DNA from: CAZDWZ01 sp964509425
GTDB taxonomy: Bacteria; Bdellovibrionota_C; UBA2361; SZUA-149; CAZDWZ01
Length of the DNA stretch: 64,000 bases
Direction of reading: 5' to 3'
NCBI GenBank assembly: GCA_964509425.1
Contig: CAZDWZ010000009.1
Location: 1-64,000 of the forward strand
The notes under the pieces are model-generated. The model did not search any database and was not told the DNA's origin. It was given only the letters and a program-made list of their open reading frames with translations. Shown here in pieces: positions 26,632-34,974 of this stretch. Position 1 is the stretch's first letter; each line of letters opens with the position of its first letter. The position numbers and the translations under genes are program-made.

Positions 26632-27471
26632 TTGATTACTCGACCCCAAACCTATCGTACTTTGCTCATACGGACATCGATTCCTGTCTTGGTACTGATT
26701 TCGGCTTTCGCATCATTTGCTGAAGGACAAGACGGAGTTCCGCCTGTCGCGACCCAAGTGCTTTGTCCTGCAGCTGAGATGTACTCAGACGGATATGAGT
26801 TCACCGATCCAGACAATCACGAAGCCGAGGCATGCGGACCAGTGGCTCAAGCGCCTTGGCCTTCCCGAGTCGAGAATTGTCAGTGCGGCGGACAGTATGT
26901 GTGTACGCAGGTATGTTTTGCGCTTGCGAGAGGACATGCAATTACGAAGCAGGATTTTTATCACCTGCATCCCATGTTCGATCCCACAGACAATAGTTGC
27001 CGGGGAGCGCTTGGACACGCCCATGAGATTGATAATCTGAGGACGGGCAATCCTAATAATTTCAATATTTCGACCTACCAGGGGACGACACAATATCTAC
27101 CGACTCCGCCTCCCAATACTCTCCATGGCCTTAGTGGAGAGGACTGGGATGCGGCCACCGGGCAGTGGGGGAATCGAAGCCGCACCGGATGGGTGTATTT
27201 CAAAGCAGAACCGCAGGGTGGCTGCCCGAGCACCGACATCACCCTCAGCTGTGCGTGCGGAGGGAGCGTCGGAGATATGCCGATTTGTCTGGAGAACTGT
27301 TCACTGAATCGCACGTGCAACAAATTCTCGACCGGCGGTTGCGCGGACAAGGTCGTTCGCAGCGACTGCACCACCGCTGCGGGTGGTGCCGGTAAATGTA
27401 TCGAGGGGGCCAATTATCTGAATGATTGCTCCTGCGAGGGGATCCCTGAGACCTTACCCGGGCAAGAATAA
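26632..27471 (+). CDS. Exported Cys-rich protein
   Basis: A 279-residue protein from a TTG start with GAGGAGG 7 nt upstream. The signal peptide (LIRTSIPVLVLISAFASFAE) leads to a Cys-rich chain with about 22 Cys: NCQCGGQYVCTQVCFAL early, then LSCACGGSVGD, ICLENCSLNRTCNKF and KCIGANYLNDCSCEG-type spacing near the end. The middle has His/Asn-rich segments (YHLHPMFDPTDN, GHAHEIDNLRTG) possibly metal-binding. Probably periplasmic or extracellular and disulfide-bonded. Unrecognised. Confidence 0.7.
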   Translation: MITRPQTYRTLLIRTSIPVLVLISAFASFAEGQDGVPPVATQVLCPAAEMYSDGYEFTDPDNHEAEACGPVAQAPWPSRVENCQCGGQYVCTQVCFALARGHAITKQDFYHLHPMFDPTDNSCRGALGHAHEIDNLRTGNPNNFNISTYQGTTQYLPTPPPNTLHGLSGEDWDAATGQWGNRSRTGWVYFKAEPQGGCPSTDITLSCACGGSVGDMPICLENCSLNRTCNKFSTGGCADKVVRSDCTTAAGGAGKCIEGANYLNDCSCEGIPETLPGQE

Positions 27472-27520
27472 CGAGAGATTCGACGCGGGCGCTCTGAGGG
27501 TACGATAACGGGAGGTCGGT

Positions 27521-28369
27521 CTATCTCGTTTTCACCTTTTTGGGGACTGCGCCTTTCGCATTTGGATTCGGGAGTAAATCCCAAAGGAGATTCCACAACG
27601 CACTCTGCATTTCATAGATGGTTTCGTTTTCGATGATCACACCGATGATCTCTTCGCGGATGTAGGTGAGATAGGAGATTTTTCCGTCATAAATATTCAT
27701 CTCGAGTGAGAAGCGATAATGTTCGGGCGGAATCCATTTATAGCCGCGATGCGACTTCGGTGAATATCTTCCGCCGGAGTATACTTTCCGAGCAAACGGA
27801 GTGTCGAGCAGGAGGCTCCGCTTTGTCACGGTCGTCGATTCGCGTTTAGAGACATACTCGGCGTTGATATCGGGAATAACCTCAAACATCGCATCGATAT
27901 TTGCGAAGTCTCGCAGCTCCGTTCTAGAACTCAGTGTGTCGAGTAACACGGCCCGGGCGCCTTCGCGGCCACGATAGAATCGAATTTGTGGAATTGACTT
28001 CGCAGTATCCATCATTCCAAGCAACTGCGGCACGGCAATCGCCAGTTCCTCGTCGAGCTGCTGCAATCGTGCGAGCTCGTCGACTTTCTTTCGAGCAAAT
28101 TGATTTTTCAGATTGTCGGGATGTGTAGCGAAATACGTAATCGCGCCATCATCCCTTGCTGGCATCACAAAACCTTCACGTTCCATCCGAAGCAGCATGT
28201 TCTGTGCCGTCGTCCGTGGGATTTGAAGACGCTTTGCGAGTTGCGCTGGACGAGAACGCGGCGACGCAACGAGCAGGAGATAGAGCTCGACTTCGCGAAT
28301 ACTTAAGCCCAGTGCTTGAAGGCTCGATTTGAGAACTGTGGATTCGGGGTGCCCGGAGCTATTGGTCAT
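27521..28369 (-). CDS. TrmB-family transcriptional regulator
   Basis: A 282-residue protein. The N-terminal TrmB winged helix (about 15-80: LQALGLSIREVELYLLLVAS, LAKRLQIPRTTAQNMLLRME) is followed by a coiled linker (KKVDELARLQQLDEELA) and a C-terminal effector domain (IRFYRGREGARAVLLDTLSS ... IIGVIIENETIYEMQSALWN). AGAGGA lies 5 nt upstream of the ATG. It is divergent from the D-amino-acid oxidase operon with a 126-bp shared region containing a palindrome, so it most likely regulates that operon and itself, perhaps sensing an amino acid. The remnant at 2699-3103 is a second family member. Confidence 0.85.
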   Translation of the reverse strand: MTNSSGHPESTVLKSSLQALGLSIREVELYLLLVASPRSRPAQLAKRLQIPRTTAQNMLLRMEREGFVMPARDDGAITYFATHPDNLKNQFARKKVDELARLQQLDEELAIAVPQLLGMMDTAKSIPQIRFYRGREGARAVLLDTLSSRTELRDFANIDAMFEVIPDINAEYVSKRESTTVTKRSLLLDTPFARKVYSGGRYSPKSHRGYKWIPPEHYRFSLEMNIYDGKISYLTYIREEIIGVIIENETIYEMQSALWNLLWDLLPNPNAKGAVPKKVKTR

Positions 28370-28427
28370 GCGGTTCCTCTCTCTCTCTCAAAAGTATCAC
28401 ATTTCCAGTAAATCGTTAAGTAGAAGC

Positions 28428-28446
28428 TGCCCACCATATATGGGCA
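28428..28446. promoter_or_regulatory. Palindromic operator candidate between regulator and oxidase operon
   Basis: TGCCCA-7 nt-TGGGCA, with an inner near-palindrome CCATATATGG. It lies midway between the divergent starts (28369 and 28496), 59 bp and 50 bp away. Position and symmetry suit a TrmB-type binding site; binding is inferred. Confidence 0.55.
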
Positions 28447-28495
28447 ACACCCTCTCAATGGTATCTTCCCGGCCTCATGGAGCCGTGAGAGGATT

Positions 28496-29728
28496 GTGGA
28501 CCCACAGAACGTGATCATCATCGGAGCTGGGCTGAGCGGAGTGACTACCGGTATCTTGCTTCAGCTCTTTGGAGTTTCGACGCAGATCGTGTACCAGAAG
28601 AAGGTCACTGAAGGCGCCCTCGACGCGGCGTCCCTCTCTCGATCGGAACTCGATCCTCGCTACGCAAGTTTGTATGCGGCGGGCTCTGTCATCCCACACT
28701 CTGTTCGGCTCGCCGAGGACGCACCACCGTATCTTGAGAATTCCCTCTACTTCTTTCGAACTCTTGCGGCTTCGGCTACGACCGGGGTCAGGATGCAGCG
28801 ACACTACGAACTCTCAGAGGAACCAGTTTCGACTCCGGCGTATGCGAAATCTCTCAGCGACCTGCAAATTTTCGAGAAAAGCGATCCTCGCACGCTGCCT
28901 CGTCGGCAATCGACGGAGTCCATCTGGGGTTGGTCATTCGATTGCTTTTTTGCCGAGCTGCCCGAATATATCAGTATCCTCTATCGAATTTACCAAGAGT
29001 TGGGCGGCAGCTTTTGCGAGCGGACTCTTGACTCGCGAACCGTACGTGAACTGCCGACGGAAATTCTTGTTAACTGTGCGGGCTTTCATTCCTGGAGTCT
29101 TTTTGATGATCCATCTCCTCGAATTATCATTCGCGGGCATCTTGTCTACGTTGAACATCCAGCATTGAGGCTCGCATTTGAGAATCGAGGTATGTTTTCT
29201 TACAATTATAAACCTCTGACCGGTGTGTATCCAGTTCGAGGGGAGGGAGTGGGCGATGTCTACTGCTACCCAAGGTCGGATGTGATCATCTTTGGGGGAT
29301 CGCGTGAGTGCGGGGCAGTTGACGAAGATGGAATTTGGAGAGGAAAAGAGTCTCCTGGCGAACTCATTGAGATTGACGGAGTTCGTGTGCCTCGTCCAAT
29401 CGTCGATGTTAACTCTGATATACTCAGGACGCTTTTCAATCTTTCTGAAATCCATCGTGCGAAATTCAAAGCGGTTATCGGATATCGCTCAGCGCGCGAA
29501 GACGGGCTTCGGGTAAGCAGGGAGATAGTCGCATCGCAATGTGTGATTCATAACTATGGCCACGGCGGTTCAGGACTGACACTGTCTTGGGGTACTGCAC
29601 TCGAGGTTCTTCGGATGCTGAAAAAGGTGCACCCGATACATCTCGAGCAAGATGAGCATTTCCAGGGCCGCCACCGCGTCATCGCTCGTTCTCTGAAACG
29701 TGTTGCCGCCGAGGTTCTCAATGTCTAG
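28496..29728 (+). CDS. FAD-dependent D-amino-acid oxidase
   Basis: A 410-residue protein from a GTG start with AGAGG just upstream. N-terminal FAD-binding fold NVIIIGAGLSGVTTGILLQL (GxGxxG), mid-chain VYCYPRSDVIIFGGSRECG (the yi.Pr....lGG element), then VIGYRSAREDGLRVSREIV carrying the substrate-carboxylate Arg, and the C-terminal FAD motif HNYGHGGSGLTLSWGTALEV, all diagnostic of the DAO/DASPO family. It deaminates D-amino acids to 2-oxo acids, ammonia and H2O2. It overlaps the asparaginase-like gene by 8 bp. Specificity (neutral versus acidic D-residues) cannot be read here. Confidence 0.88.
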   Translation: MDPQNVIIIGAGLSGVTTGILLQLFGVSTQIVYQKKVTEGALDAASLSRSELDPRYASLYAAGSVIPHSVRLAEDAPPYLENSLYFFRTLAASATTGVRMQRHYELSEEPVSTPAYAKSLSDLQIFEKSDPRTLPRRQSTESIWGWSFDCFFAELPEYISILYRIYQELGGSFCERTLDSRTVRELPTEILVNCAGFHSWSLFDDPSPRIIIRGHLVYVEHPALRLAFENRGMFSYNYKPLTGVYPVRGEGVGDVYCYPRSDVIIFGGSRECGAVDEDGIWRGKESPGELIEIDGVRVPRPIVDVNSDILRTLFNLSEIHRAKFKAVIGYRSAREDGLRVSREIVASQCVIHNYGHGGSGLTLSWGTALEVLRMLKKVHPIHLEQDEHFQGRHRVIARSLKRVAAEVLNV

Positions 29729-30758
29729 CCGAACTAAACTCACCCGACTTCTCATGCTCTTCTGCGGGGGAACCATTTCAATGCATAAAAACGCGGAATC
29801 TGGAGCGCTCGAGATTGCGCACGACTCGTCTCAGCTCTTCGAGCTTGAGCCACGCCTTCGTAACCTTGCGGAGATTGTCCCTCTTCATATTGCAAATATT
29901 GACAGCTCAAATGCGGATGCGCGGCTTTGGGAAAAGCTCACCTCCGCAATCGAAGAGAACTTTGATGATTTTGACGGATTCGTCATAACGATGGGTACAA
30001 ATACGATGGCGTATTGCTCGTCAGCGCTTTCCTTCTCGCTGGGAGACATCGGCAAACCGATTGCAATCACCGGGGCACAGATTCCGGCCGAAGCTTATCA
30101 TACCGACGCACGAAATAATCTCGTCAATGCCGTGCGAGTCGCAGCGATGGACCTTGCAGGCGTTTTTGTTGTGTTCGGATCGCGAATTATCTTGGGCTGT
30201 CGAGCCAAAAAAGTCAGTGAGTCCGAGCTCGATGCATTTAACTCATTCAACCAGAGGCCCGTAGGTGAGATCGGTGTGGGAACGGTGCTAAACGCTGACG
30301 TGCGGCGGCGTCACGATCGGCCAATCGATACGATGAACGGGTTTGATGAGCGCGTGGTCTGTTTCACAGTCATACCTGGCCTTGACGCAGAACCGCTCAT
30401 TCGATTGATGGACGCCGGATATCGCGGATTTGTTCTCCGAGCGTATGGATCGGGTGACCTTCCTGAGTCGATGTTTCCCGCTTTGATTGAGGCAAAAAGG
30501 CGTGAAATTCCAATTGTTGTAACGACACAATGTCCGGGCGGCGCGACGGTGATGGGGCTCAATGACGTCGGACTAAAAGCGCTCCAACATGGGGCGATTG
30601 AAACGTTCGATATGAGCATGGAATCCATGAGCACGAAGTTGATGTGGCTATTGTCCCAGAAAGTGCCGTACCAAGAGTTGCGTCGAAGAATGCAGGAAAG
30701 CGTAGCAGGAGAGTGCAATCCGGCTCGTTCGAAGTTCATTCGGAATTCAGAACTCTAG
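29721..30758 (+). CDS. Asparaginase-family protein with altered active site
   Basis: A 345-residue protein; ATG 29721 overlaps the oxidase stop (ATGTCTAG) with GAGG in the oxidase gene, indicating translational coupling. It has the type I asparaginase layout: LLMLFCGGTISMHKN at the N-terminus, GFVITMGTNTMAYCSSALSF, IAITGAQIPAEAYHTDARNN, RAKKVSESELDAFNSFNQ, and a C-terminal allosteric-like half (GFVLRAYGSGDLPE). The nucleophilic Thr of TGGTI is Cys15 here, and the GTDT triad motif is GTNT (Asp to Asn94). The Lys of KKVS is kept. Activity may be altered, lost or shifted to another amide. Co-expression with the oxidase suggests amino-acid amide/D-amino-acid catabolism. Confidence 0.85.
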   Translation: MSSRTKLTRLLMLFCGGTISMHKNAESGALEIAHDSSQLFELEPRLRNLAEIVPLHIANIDSSNADARLWEKLTSAIEENFDDFDGFVITMGTNTMAYCSSALSFSLGDIGKPIAITGAQIPAEAYHTDARNNLVNAVRVAAMDLAGVFVVFGSRIILGCRAKKVSESELDAFNSFNQRPVGEIGVGTVLNADVRRRHDRPIDTMNGFDERVVCFTVIPGLDAEPLIRLMDAGYRGFVLRAYGSGDLPESMFPALIEAKRREIPIVVTTQCPGGATVMGLNDVGLKALQHGAIETFDMSMESMSTKLMWLLSQKVPYQELRRRMQESVAGECNPARSKFIRNSEL

Positions 30759-31064
30759 TATACATTTCAGTATCGGAAAGATTACGAGTGCGCTGGGGGA
30801 GTTGAGCGCCGAAGTGTTTTTCTCGTGCTCACTGCTCGTCGCGCAGATCGATCATTTACGCCGCGCATCTGATGCAAAGCGACTGCATGCCAATTGTTAA
30901 GCCCAGAGTATTTGGCTTTGAACTGCCGGTGCATAACTTTTCTAGAGAGTTGGCCAGAGAGCTATGCGTTTGGATGGATCTGCCAAGAGGATGCTCCATC
31001 GAAACGCGCGCCCGTCACGGTTCTTTGCATTTTACAACGAGAGACTGCGAGACTATCGGGTAGC
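30759..31064. other. Spacer, nothing recognised
   Basis: About 300 bp after the asparaginase-like gene. Short frames only; no strong terminator stem-loop. Confidence 0.4.
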
Positions 31065-31101
31065 CGAAGCTTAGACGGAGTAACGATCCGTGTCCGCTTC
31101 G
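31065..31101. promoter_or_regulatory. Two-tier stem-loop upstream of the 31122 gene
   Basis: CGAAGC / GCTTCG and ACGGA / TCCGT pair with symmetric 4-nt internal loops and a 7-nt apical loop. It ends 20 nt before the ATG, just upstream of the GGGGGA binding site. Confidence 0.5.
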
Positions 31102-31121
31102 ACTAAACGAATGGGGGAATC

Positions 31122-31436
31122 ATGAACGGGTTCAAGGCGGAGGGTCTGGTCAAAAAGGCACGAACGGCCGTGCTGAGTAACTCGTCGGCTGGAAACCGGC
31201 GGGCGCTCCAGCTTCTGGAGATGGTGGGCAGCGGGGTGAAGCGCCGAATGCGGCGCCTGCAGCAGCTCGCGGACCCCAAGAGCTACGTCTACGATCAGTG
31301 GATCGATTCGGTTCTCAGCTCGATCGCCCTGCTCCGCCTCGTGGGCCGCAGGGAGCGAACGGTCGACATCCACAACCTCCACGGCGATCTCGAGAGCATC
31401 CGGGATCGGCTATTGGAGCTCTGCCCCACGTATTGA
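31122..31436 (+). CDS. Small GC-rich helical protein, unknown
   Basis: A 104-residue protein, all-helical by composition: MNGFKAEGLVKKARTAVL, NRRALQLLEMVGSGVKRRMR, WIDSVLSSIALLRLVGRRER, LHGDLESIRDRLLELCPTY. Basic N-terminal half, no signal peptide. GGGGGA lies a few nt upstream of the ATG. Codon third positions are GC-rich compared with the flanking genes. Bracketed by stem-loops at 31065-31101 and 31445-31492. One of the GC-rich single-gene units; no family recognised. Confidence 0.6.
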   Translation: MNGFKAEGLVKKARTAVLSNSSAGNRRALQLLEMVGSGVKRRMRRLQQLADPKSYVYDQWIDSVLSSIALLRLVGRRERTVDIHNLHGDLESIRDRLLELCPTY

Positions 31437-31444
31437 CGACGACT

Positions 31445-31492
31445 CGCAGCGCTCTCCGTCGGCTCCAGCCGCACGGGTTCAAGGGTGCTGCG
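31445..31492. terminator. Stem-loop 8 nt after the 31122 gene
   Basis: Outer CGCAGC / GCTGCG arms enclose the 12-bp palindrome CGGCTCCAGCCG. It starts 8 nt past the stop, matching the pattern at other GC-rich genes. Confidence 0.45.
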
Positions 31493-31529
31493 TTTCGCCT
31501 TTAACACTGATCGCATACCGGCTTCTCTC

Positions 31530-32690
31530 TTACTTTCCGCCGGCTGACGGATCGGAATACACGACCTTGAGTTTTGCACCGGGCTTTAACGTGGGAACTT
31601 CAAAATCTTTTGCGGCGAGAGTTCCGTCTCGTCGTTCCACCTTCCCTCGGCGCTCAAAAAGCACCGAGATTGTTGCACCCTCTGGTCTTCCACGGACGTA
31701 CTTAACAACGTCTATCCAGGTGTCGGTCTTTAATTCGTCGATTTGCAATAAAACATCGTCAGTCTCGATGCCCATTTTTTCAGCAGGAGATCCTGGATCG
31801 ATCTTTAATATAGGAATCCCGGCGCTTGCTCCGAGCCGCAAACGATCGGCAGTCTGGTCGACTGGGTTGCACGGAATGACACCCAGAAAAGTACGCCTTT
31901 CAGTCTTCGGAGTGTTTTTTGCTGCTTCTCGCAATTCTTGTTGTCGGGCGGCCTCTTCAGGAGTTGTTTTAGTCCAAACTTCCGAATCATCGGAGAGTAT
32001 GTAAAGGTTCGGCTCGAATCGCGCGCGCATGAGAAAGACTTGCATCACCCCAAGCATCGATTGGTGGATGGCTTCTAATCTCGTGGATTGCGCTGCCCGA
32101 CCATCGTCGGTGCGATATCGTTCGCCTATTGTTTCAGCGATGTCCTGGTGATGATTCGATGAACTCCCATACGGGCGTTTCACGTTCACCGGAATATCTG
32201 CCAGCTGCGGAACATAACCGACCAGCAATCTCTTCAATAGCTTCAGCTCGTTCTCGCCGATATCAAGACTAAGTTCTCCTCGAAAGTTTGGCCCAGTCTG
32301 ATTTTTAGCCCAGTCGTTACCCATGAGCTCGGTCTCCGGAAGCACGAGTTCAAAAGTATATCTTCCAATAGGCAAGGTCCCAAGGGCGAGGAAAACCGGC
32401 AGGGCTTCCAATGCGCCTTCGTGGAAAGCCAATGCTTTTGCTTTGTCATTATTGAGATTCGTGCCGGCCGCGAGGAGTATCCTCATAACGTCGGCTTCGA
32501 TCTCTCGCGATCCGTACGGCATTTCAGGATGCGGATAAGGGGCTTCCGCTTCGATGGGGATCCAGGTCACTTGCATCTTTCGGAGAAGCGCCAAGTGCTC
32601 TGGAAGAACTTGGACGACCTCGGCTTGGGATTTGCTGGACATGATGATTCCAATAACGAGAAGAATTAAGAACGTCGTTAGCCGGTTCAT
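31530..32690 (-). CDS. Exported PDZ-domain protein
   Basis: A 386-residue protein with a signal peptide (MNRLTTFLILLVIGIIMSSK, cleavage after SQA). The N-terminal ~230 residues are unrecognised, with Tyr/Pro/His segments such as YPHPEMPYGSREIEAD and a repeated PYGSS element (KRPYGSSSNHHQDIAE). A C-terminal PDZ domain (about 260-345) contains RTFLGVIPC, ILKIDPGSPAEKMGIETDDV and KYVRGRPEGATISVLFER. There is no protease triad, so it is likely a periplasmic scaffold or ligand-binding protein. The start is chosen for the best signal peptide; no clear ribosome site. Confidence 0.75.
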   Translation of the reverse strand: MNRLTTFLILLVIGIIMSSKSQAEVVQVLPEHLALLRKMQVTWIPIEAEAPYPHPEMPYGSREIEADVMRILLAAGTNLNNDKAKALAFHEGALEALPVFLALGTLPIGRYTFELVLPETELMGNDWAKNQTGPNFRGELSLDIGENELKLLKRLLVGYVPQLADIPVNVKRPYGSSSNHHQDIAETIGERYRTDDGRAAQSTRLEAIHQSMLGVMQVFLMRARFEPNLYILSDDSEVWTKTTPEEAARQQELREAAKNTPKTERRTFLGVIPCNPVDQTADRLRLGASAGIPILKIDPGSPAEKMGIETDDVLLQIDELKTDTWIDVVKYVRGRPEGATISVLFERRGKVERRDGTLAAKDFEVPTLKPGAKLKVVYSDPSAGGK

Positions 32691-33010
32691 TCGGATATTT
32701 CGTAGCATTTGGATAAAATTGTGGCCTGCGGACGCATGGTTCTCTCCGTCGAACCGCTGCCCTGATCGAACGTTGTGACTCCGCCACTCTCAGGAACTTC
32801 TTCGTCAGTATACCGTACGCAGGAGCTTGAGGTAACGAGCATTTTGTCGAGAGAAGCGCCTGTTATTCTTCTCGCCCTCTCTTTTACATTTCCATGATTC
32901 TTCGTTTACTTTTGCTCCGTCGACTCTCTCTCGTATTCTCAAGGGCCAATCCCGCTTAGTCAGGCGGCATAGGCCCTCGACGATAGGTCGACAGGTAAGG
33001 GCTCTGCCTG
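32691..33010. other. Spacer, nothing recognised
   Basis: A 320-bp gap between two leftward genes. No gene or strong structure noticed. Confidence 0.4.
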
Positions 33011-33352
33011 TCAGCTCTCGGGGTCATAACCAAACTCGCGGAGCTCCTGTGAGCAGCGACAAGCTTTGGCGAGTTTTCCAGCCCAGAAGATGGCCGCTTC
33101 TCGCGATGGGAGTTGCAGGACACAGAAGCCGCCGTCCAATTCCTTTGTCTCGGGATAGGTCTCATTTTTGATCGTGCCGTCTGAGGCGACCAAGAGCGGG
33201 GCGACGTCCGAATTAATCCCACCGCCAAACACGTACACGCCGGCGGCCTTCGCCTCGCGTATGACCTCATGAGAATCTACTCCCACGGCCGCCAAGTCTT
33301 CGGTGCAAACTTCCATCGCTCTTGCGGGAAAGGAGATAAGGTATTTGGTCAT
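33011..33352 (-). CDS. YCII-related (DGPF-type) protein
   Basis: A 113-residue cytosolic protein, MTKYLISFPARAMEVCTEDL at the start, AGVYVFGGGINSDVAPLLVA in the middle, and TKELDGGFCVLQLPSREAAI then FWAGKLAKACR near the end. The (K)E.dGGF.vlq..sreeA..wA.k element is the signature of the YCII-related/DGPF family, dimeric ferredoxin-like proteins often linked to sigma factors. No sigma factor is adjacent. AGGAG lies 7 nt upstream of ATG 33352. Confidence 0.75.
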   Translation of the reverse strand: MTKYLISFPARAMEVCTEDLAAVGVDSHEVIREAKAAGVYVFGGGINSDVAPLLVASDGTIKNETYPETKELDGGFCVLQLPSREAAIFWAGKLAKACRCSQELREFGYDPES

Positions 33353-34080
33353 CGTTCGCTCCTGTGGTCGAGGTCGGTCAGGTCCGTGGGGTCGAACTGA
33401 CAAAACATCAGTTCAGCATAGCAGATACCTCGTCAGTCTCCCTTCCCGCAATTGAGAAACAAAATTCGCGAGCCAATGGTGGTGGTCTTCTCGGAACATC
33501 TGCGCAAAGTTTCAACTGCCACTCGTCTCCTCAGAGCGTCCGAGATTGTAATTCGTTTTACCTCCTCCGAATTTTCTCAATCCACATTCTCTCCTGCAGG
33601 GGCGCATTCCCTTCGACAGCGAGGAGGAGCTTGAAATGTGGGTGTCCGTCTGTATCGCCACTTATGGACAAGCCCTCGAACGAGATACTGAGGTCGTTGT
33701 GAGCTACGAGCGGGCAGGTAAGTGCCTTCGAAAAATTTCGTCGTGTCCTTTATATAGGCTGAACGTCATCACCACCTGTGCAGATCGTCAAGGAACACAG
33801 TCGGGTGAGCCCCATACTTCTGAGATTTCGTTAAATTGGCGTACTTGAAGTTCCGCCGTATGTCCTACACGCGCTCGATAGAATGTCAGAGGAATGTTTC
33901 AAGTACGCGTTCGCTGAGTTTCGTGCCTTCACATAACAGTTTGTCGACTTCGATGATCCTTACTACGCTAGGTCACGAGAAGCTGTTTGTTCTTCGGGTC
34001 GCAGTCGAATGCAAAATCGCCTGCGATGCGAGTCTTCAAGGTACGAAGCACCAAGAGTAACTTTTTGGGGAATATGTGCC
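33353..34080. other. Spacer with possible gene debris
   Basis: About 730 bp without an intact gene. A + frame from about 33840 reads EVPPYVLHALDRMSEECFKY then AFAEFRAFT before a stop, which looks protein-like but has no start or recognisable family; it may be debris of a lost gene. Confidence 0.3.
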
Positions 34081-34127
34081 CCGCTCGGAAATATTTCAGG
34101 GAAACCACTGCGTTGATTTCTGAGCGG
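34081..34127. promoter_or_regulatory. Stem-loop upstream of the 34156 gene
   Basis: CCGCTC / GAGCGG plus GAAAT / ATTTC stacked with a single G-T mismatch, 23-nt loop. It ends 28 nt before the ATG. Confidence 0.5.
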
Positions 34128-34155
34128 GTCACATAGGGAACCAAGGAGAGAGAGG

Positions 34156-34611
34156 ATGAGTCCGGAGCTCACCAGCTACCTGTCGGTGCTTGCCGACATG
34201 ACGCCGCGTGAGGCGTTGCGACGCCTACAGGACGACGAGGTTCTAGCGATTCACGACGGCATCCACATCGGCTACCTCTTGGACGCGTTGCACGAGCACG
34301 CGGCGAGGGCGATGGCGATGAGCCGGTGGTACGGGCGGGCGCCGAGCGGCGCCACGGTTCTGCTCGCGGCGAACGCGGCGGGGAGGATCAGCTGCGGCTG
34401 CTCGTCGATGCGGCAGGCGTGCAAGTCCTGCCAGGCGGCGGCGAGCATCGCCACGGCTGTGCCTCCGCGCAGGAGGGACGAGCAGGTTCGTGCTCTGTGC
34501 AGCTTCACGGAGGCGGAGCTGTCGGCCGACCTGCGCGCGACCTTCCTCAAGGAGGAGCTGTATAGGCGCCTCTACGAGGAGCTGGCCGGTCACTTGACGC
34601 TGCCGCAGTGA
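34156..34611 (+). CDS. Small GC-rich protein with Cys cluster, unknown
   Basis: A 151-residue protein with AAGGAG upstream of the ATG. The N-terminal half is helical (SPELTSYLSVLADMTPREAL, LLDALHEHAARAMAMSRWYG); the middle contains GRISCGCSSMRQACKSCQAA, a C-x-C-x6-C-x2-C cluster that could bind zinc or iron; the C-terminal half is helical again (FTEAELSADLRATFLKEELY). No signal peptide. Strongly GC-rich codons. Flanked by stem-loops at 34081-34127 and 34619-34697. No family recognised. Confidence 0.65.
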   Translation: MSPELTSYLSVLADMTPREALRRLQDDEVLAIHDGIHIGYLLDALHEHAARAMAMSRWYGRAPSGATVLLAANAAGRISCGCSSMRQACKSCQAAASIATAVPPRRRDEQVRALCSFTEAELSADLRATFLKEELYRRLYEELAGHLTLPQ

Positions 34612-34618
34612 CAGGGGT

Positions 34619-34697
34619 GATGCGTTTCTTCTCAGCTCTTGAAAAGGTTTTGCGTCGACAGCGCAAACGTTTCTGAGAGGATGAGAGGACTCGCATC
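34619..34697. terminator. Long composite stem-loop after the 34156 gene
   Basis: Outer GATGCG / CGCATC, middle TCTCAG / CTGAGA and inner TTTGCG / CGCAAA pair in nested order. It starts 7 nt past the stop. About 79 nt long. Confidence 0.5.
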
Positions 34698-34882
34698 GCC
34701 TCTAATCTCAAAATACCCATCTTCAATCTCGTTCCATTACGAAAGGAGAACGCGTAGCGAGCGAATGCGTTGCGTTTATCGTCTCCGCCTATTTTCTCCT
34801 CTTCCCTTCCGATAAGTTCATTTCCTACGCGAAGTTTCTTTCAAGAATAGACTCAGGGTAATCCCAAGCTCGATAGGTTTTT

Positions 34883-34938
34883 GGTGAGCACGCGGTTGAC
34901 GATGCGCCTTCTCCGCATTTGTGACCCGTGTGATCACC
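34883..34938. promoter_or_regulatory. Composite stem-loop upstream of the 34975 gene
   Basis: GGTGA / TCACC, CACG / CGTG and ATGCG / CGCAT pair in nested order. It ends 36 nt before the chosen start. The rest of the 34698-34974 spacer holds no gene. Confidence 0.45.
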
Positions 34939-34974
34939 ATCAGTTCCGCTTCCTCAAAGAAAGTGAAGGTTTCG

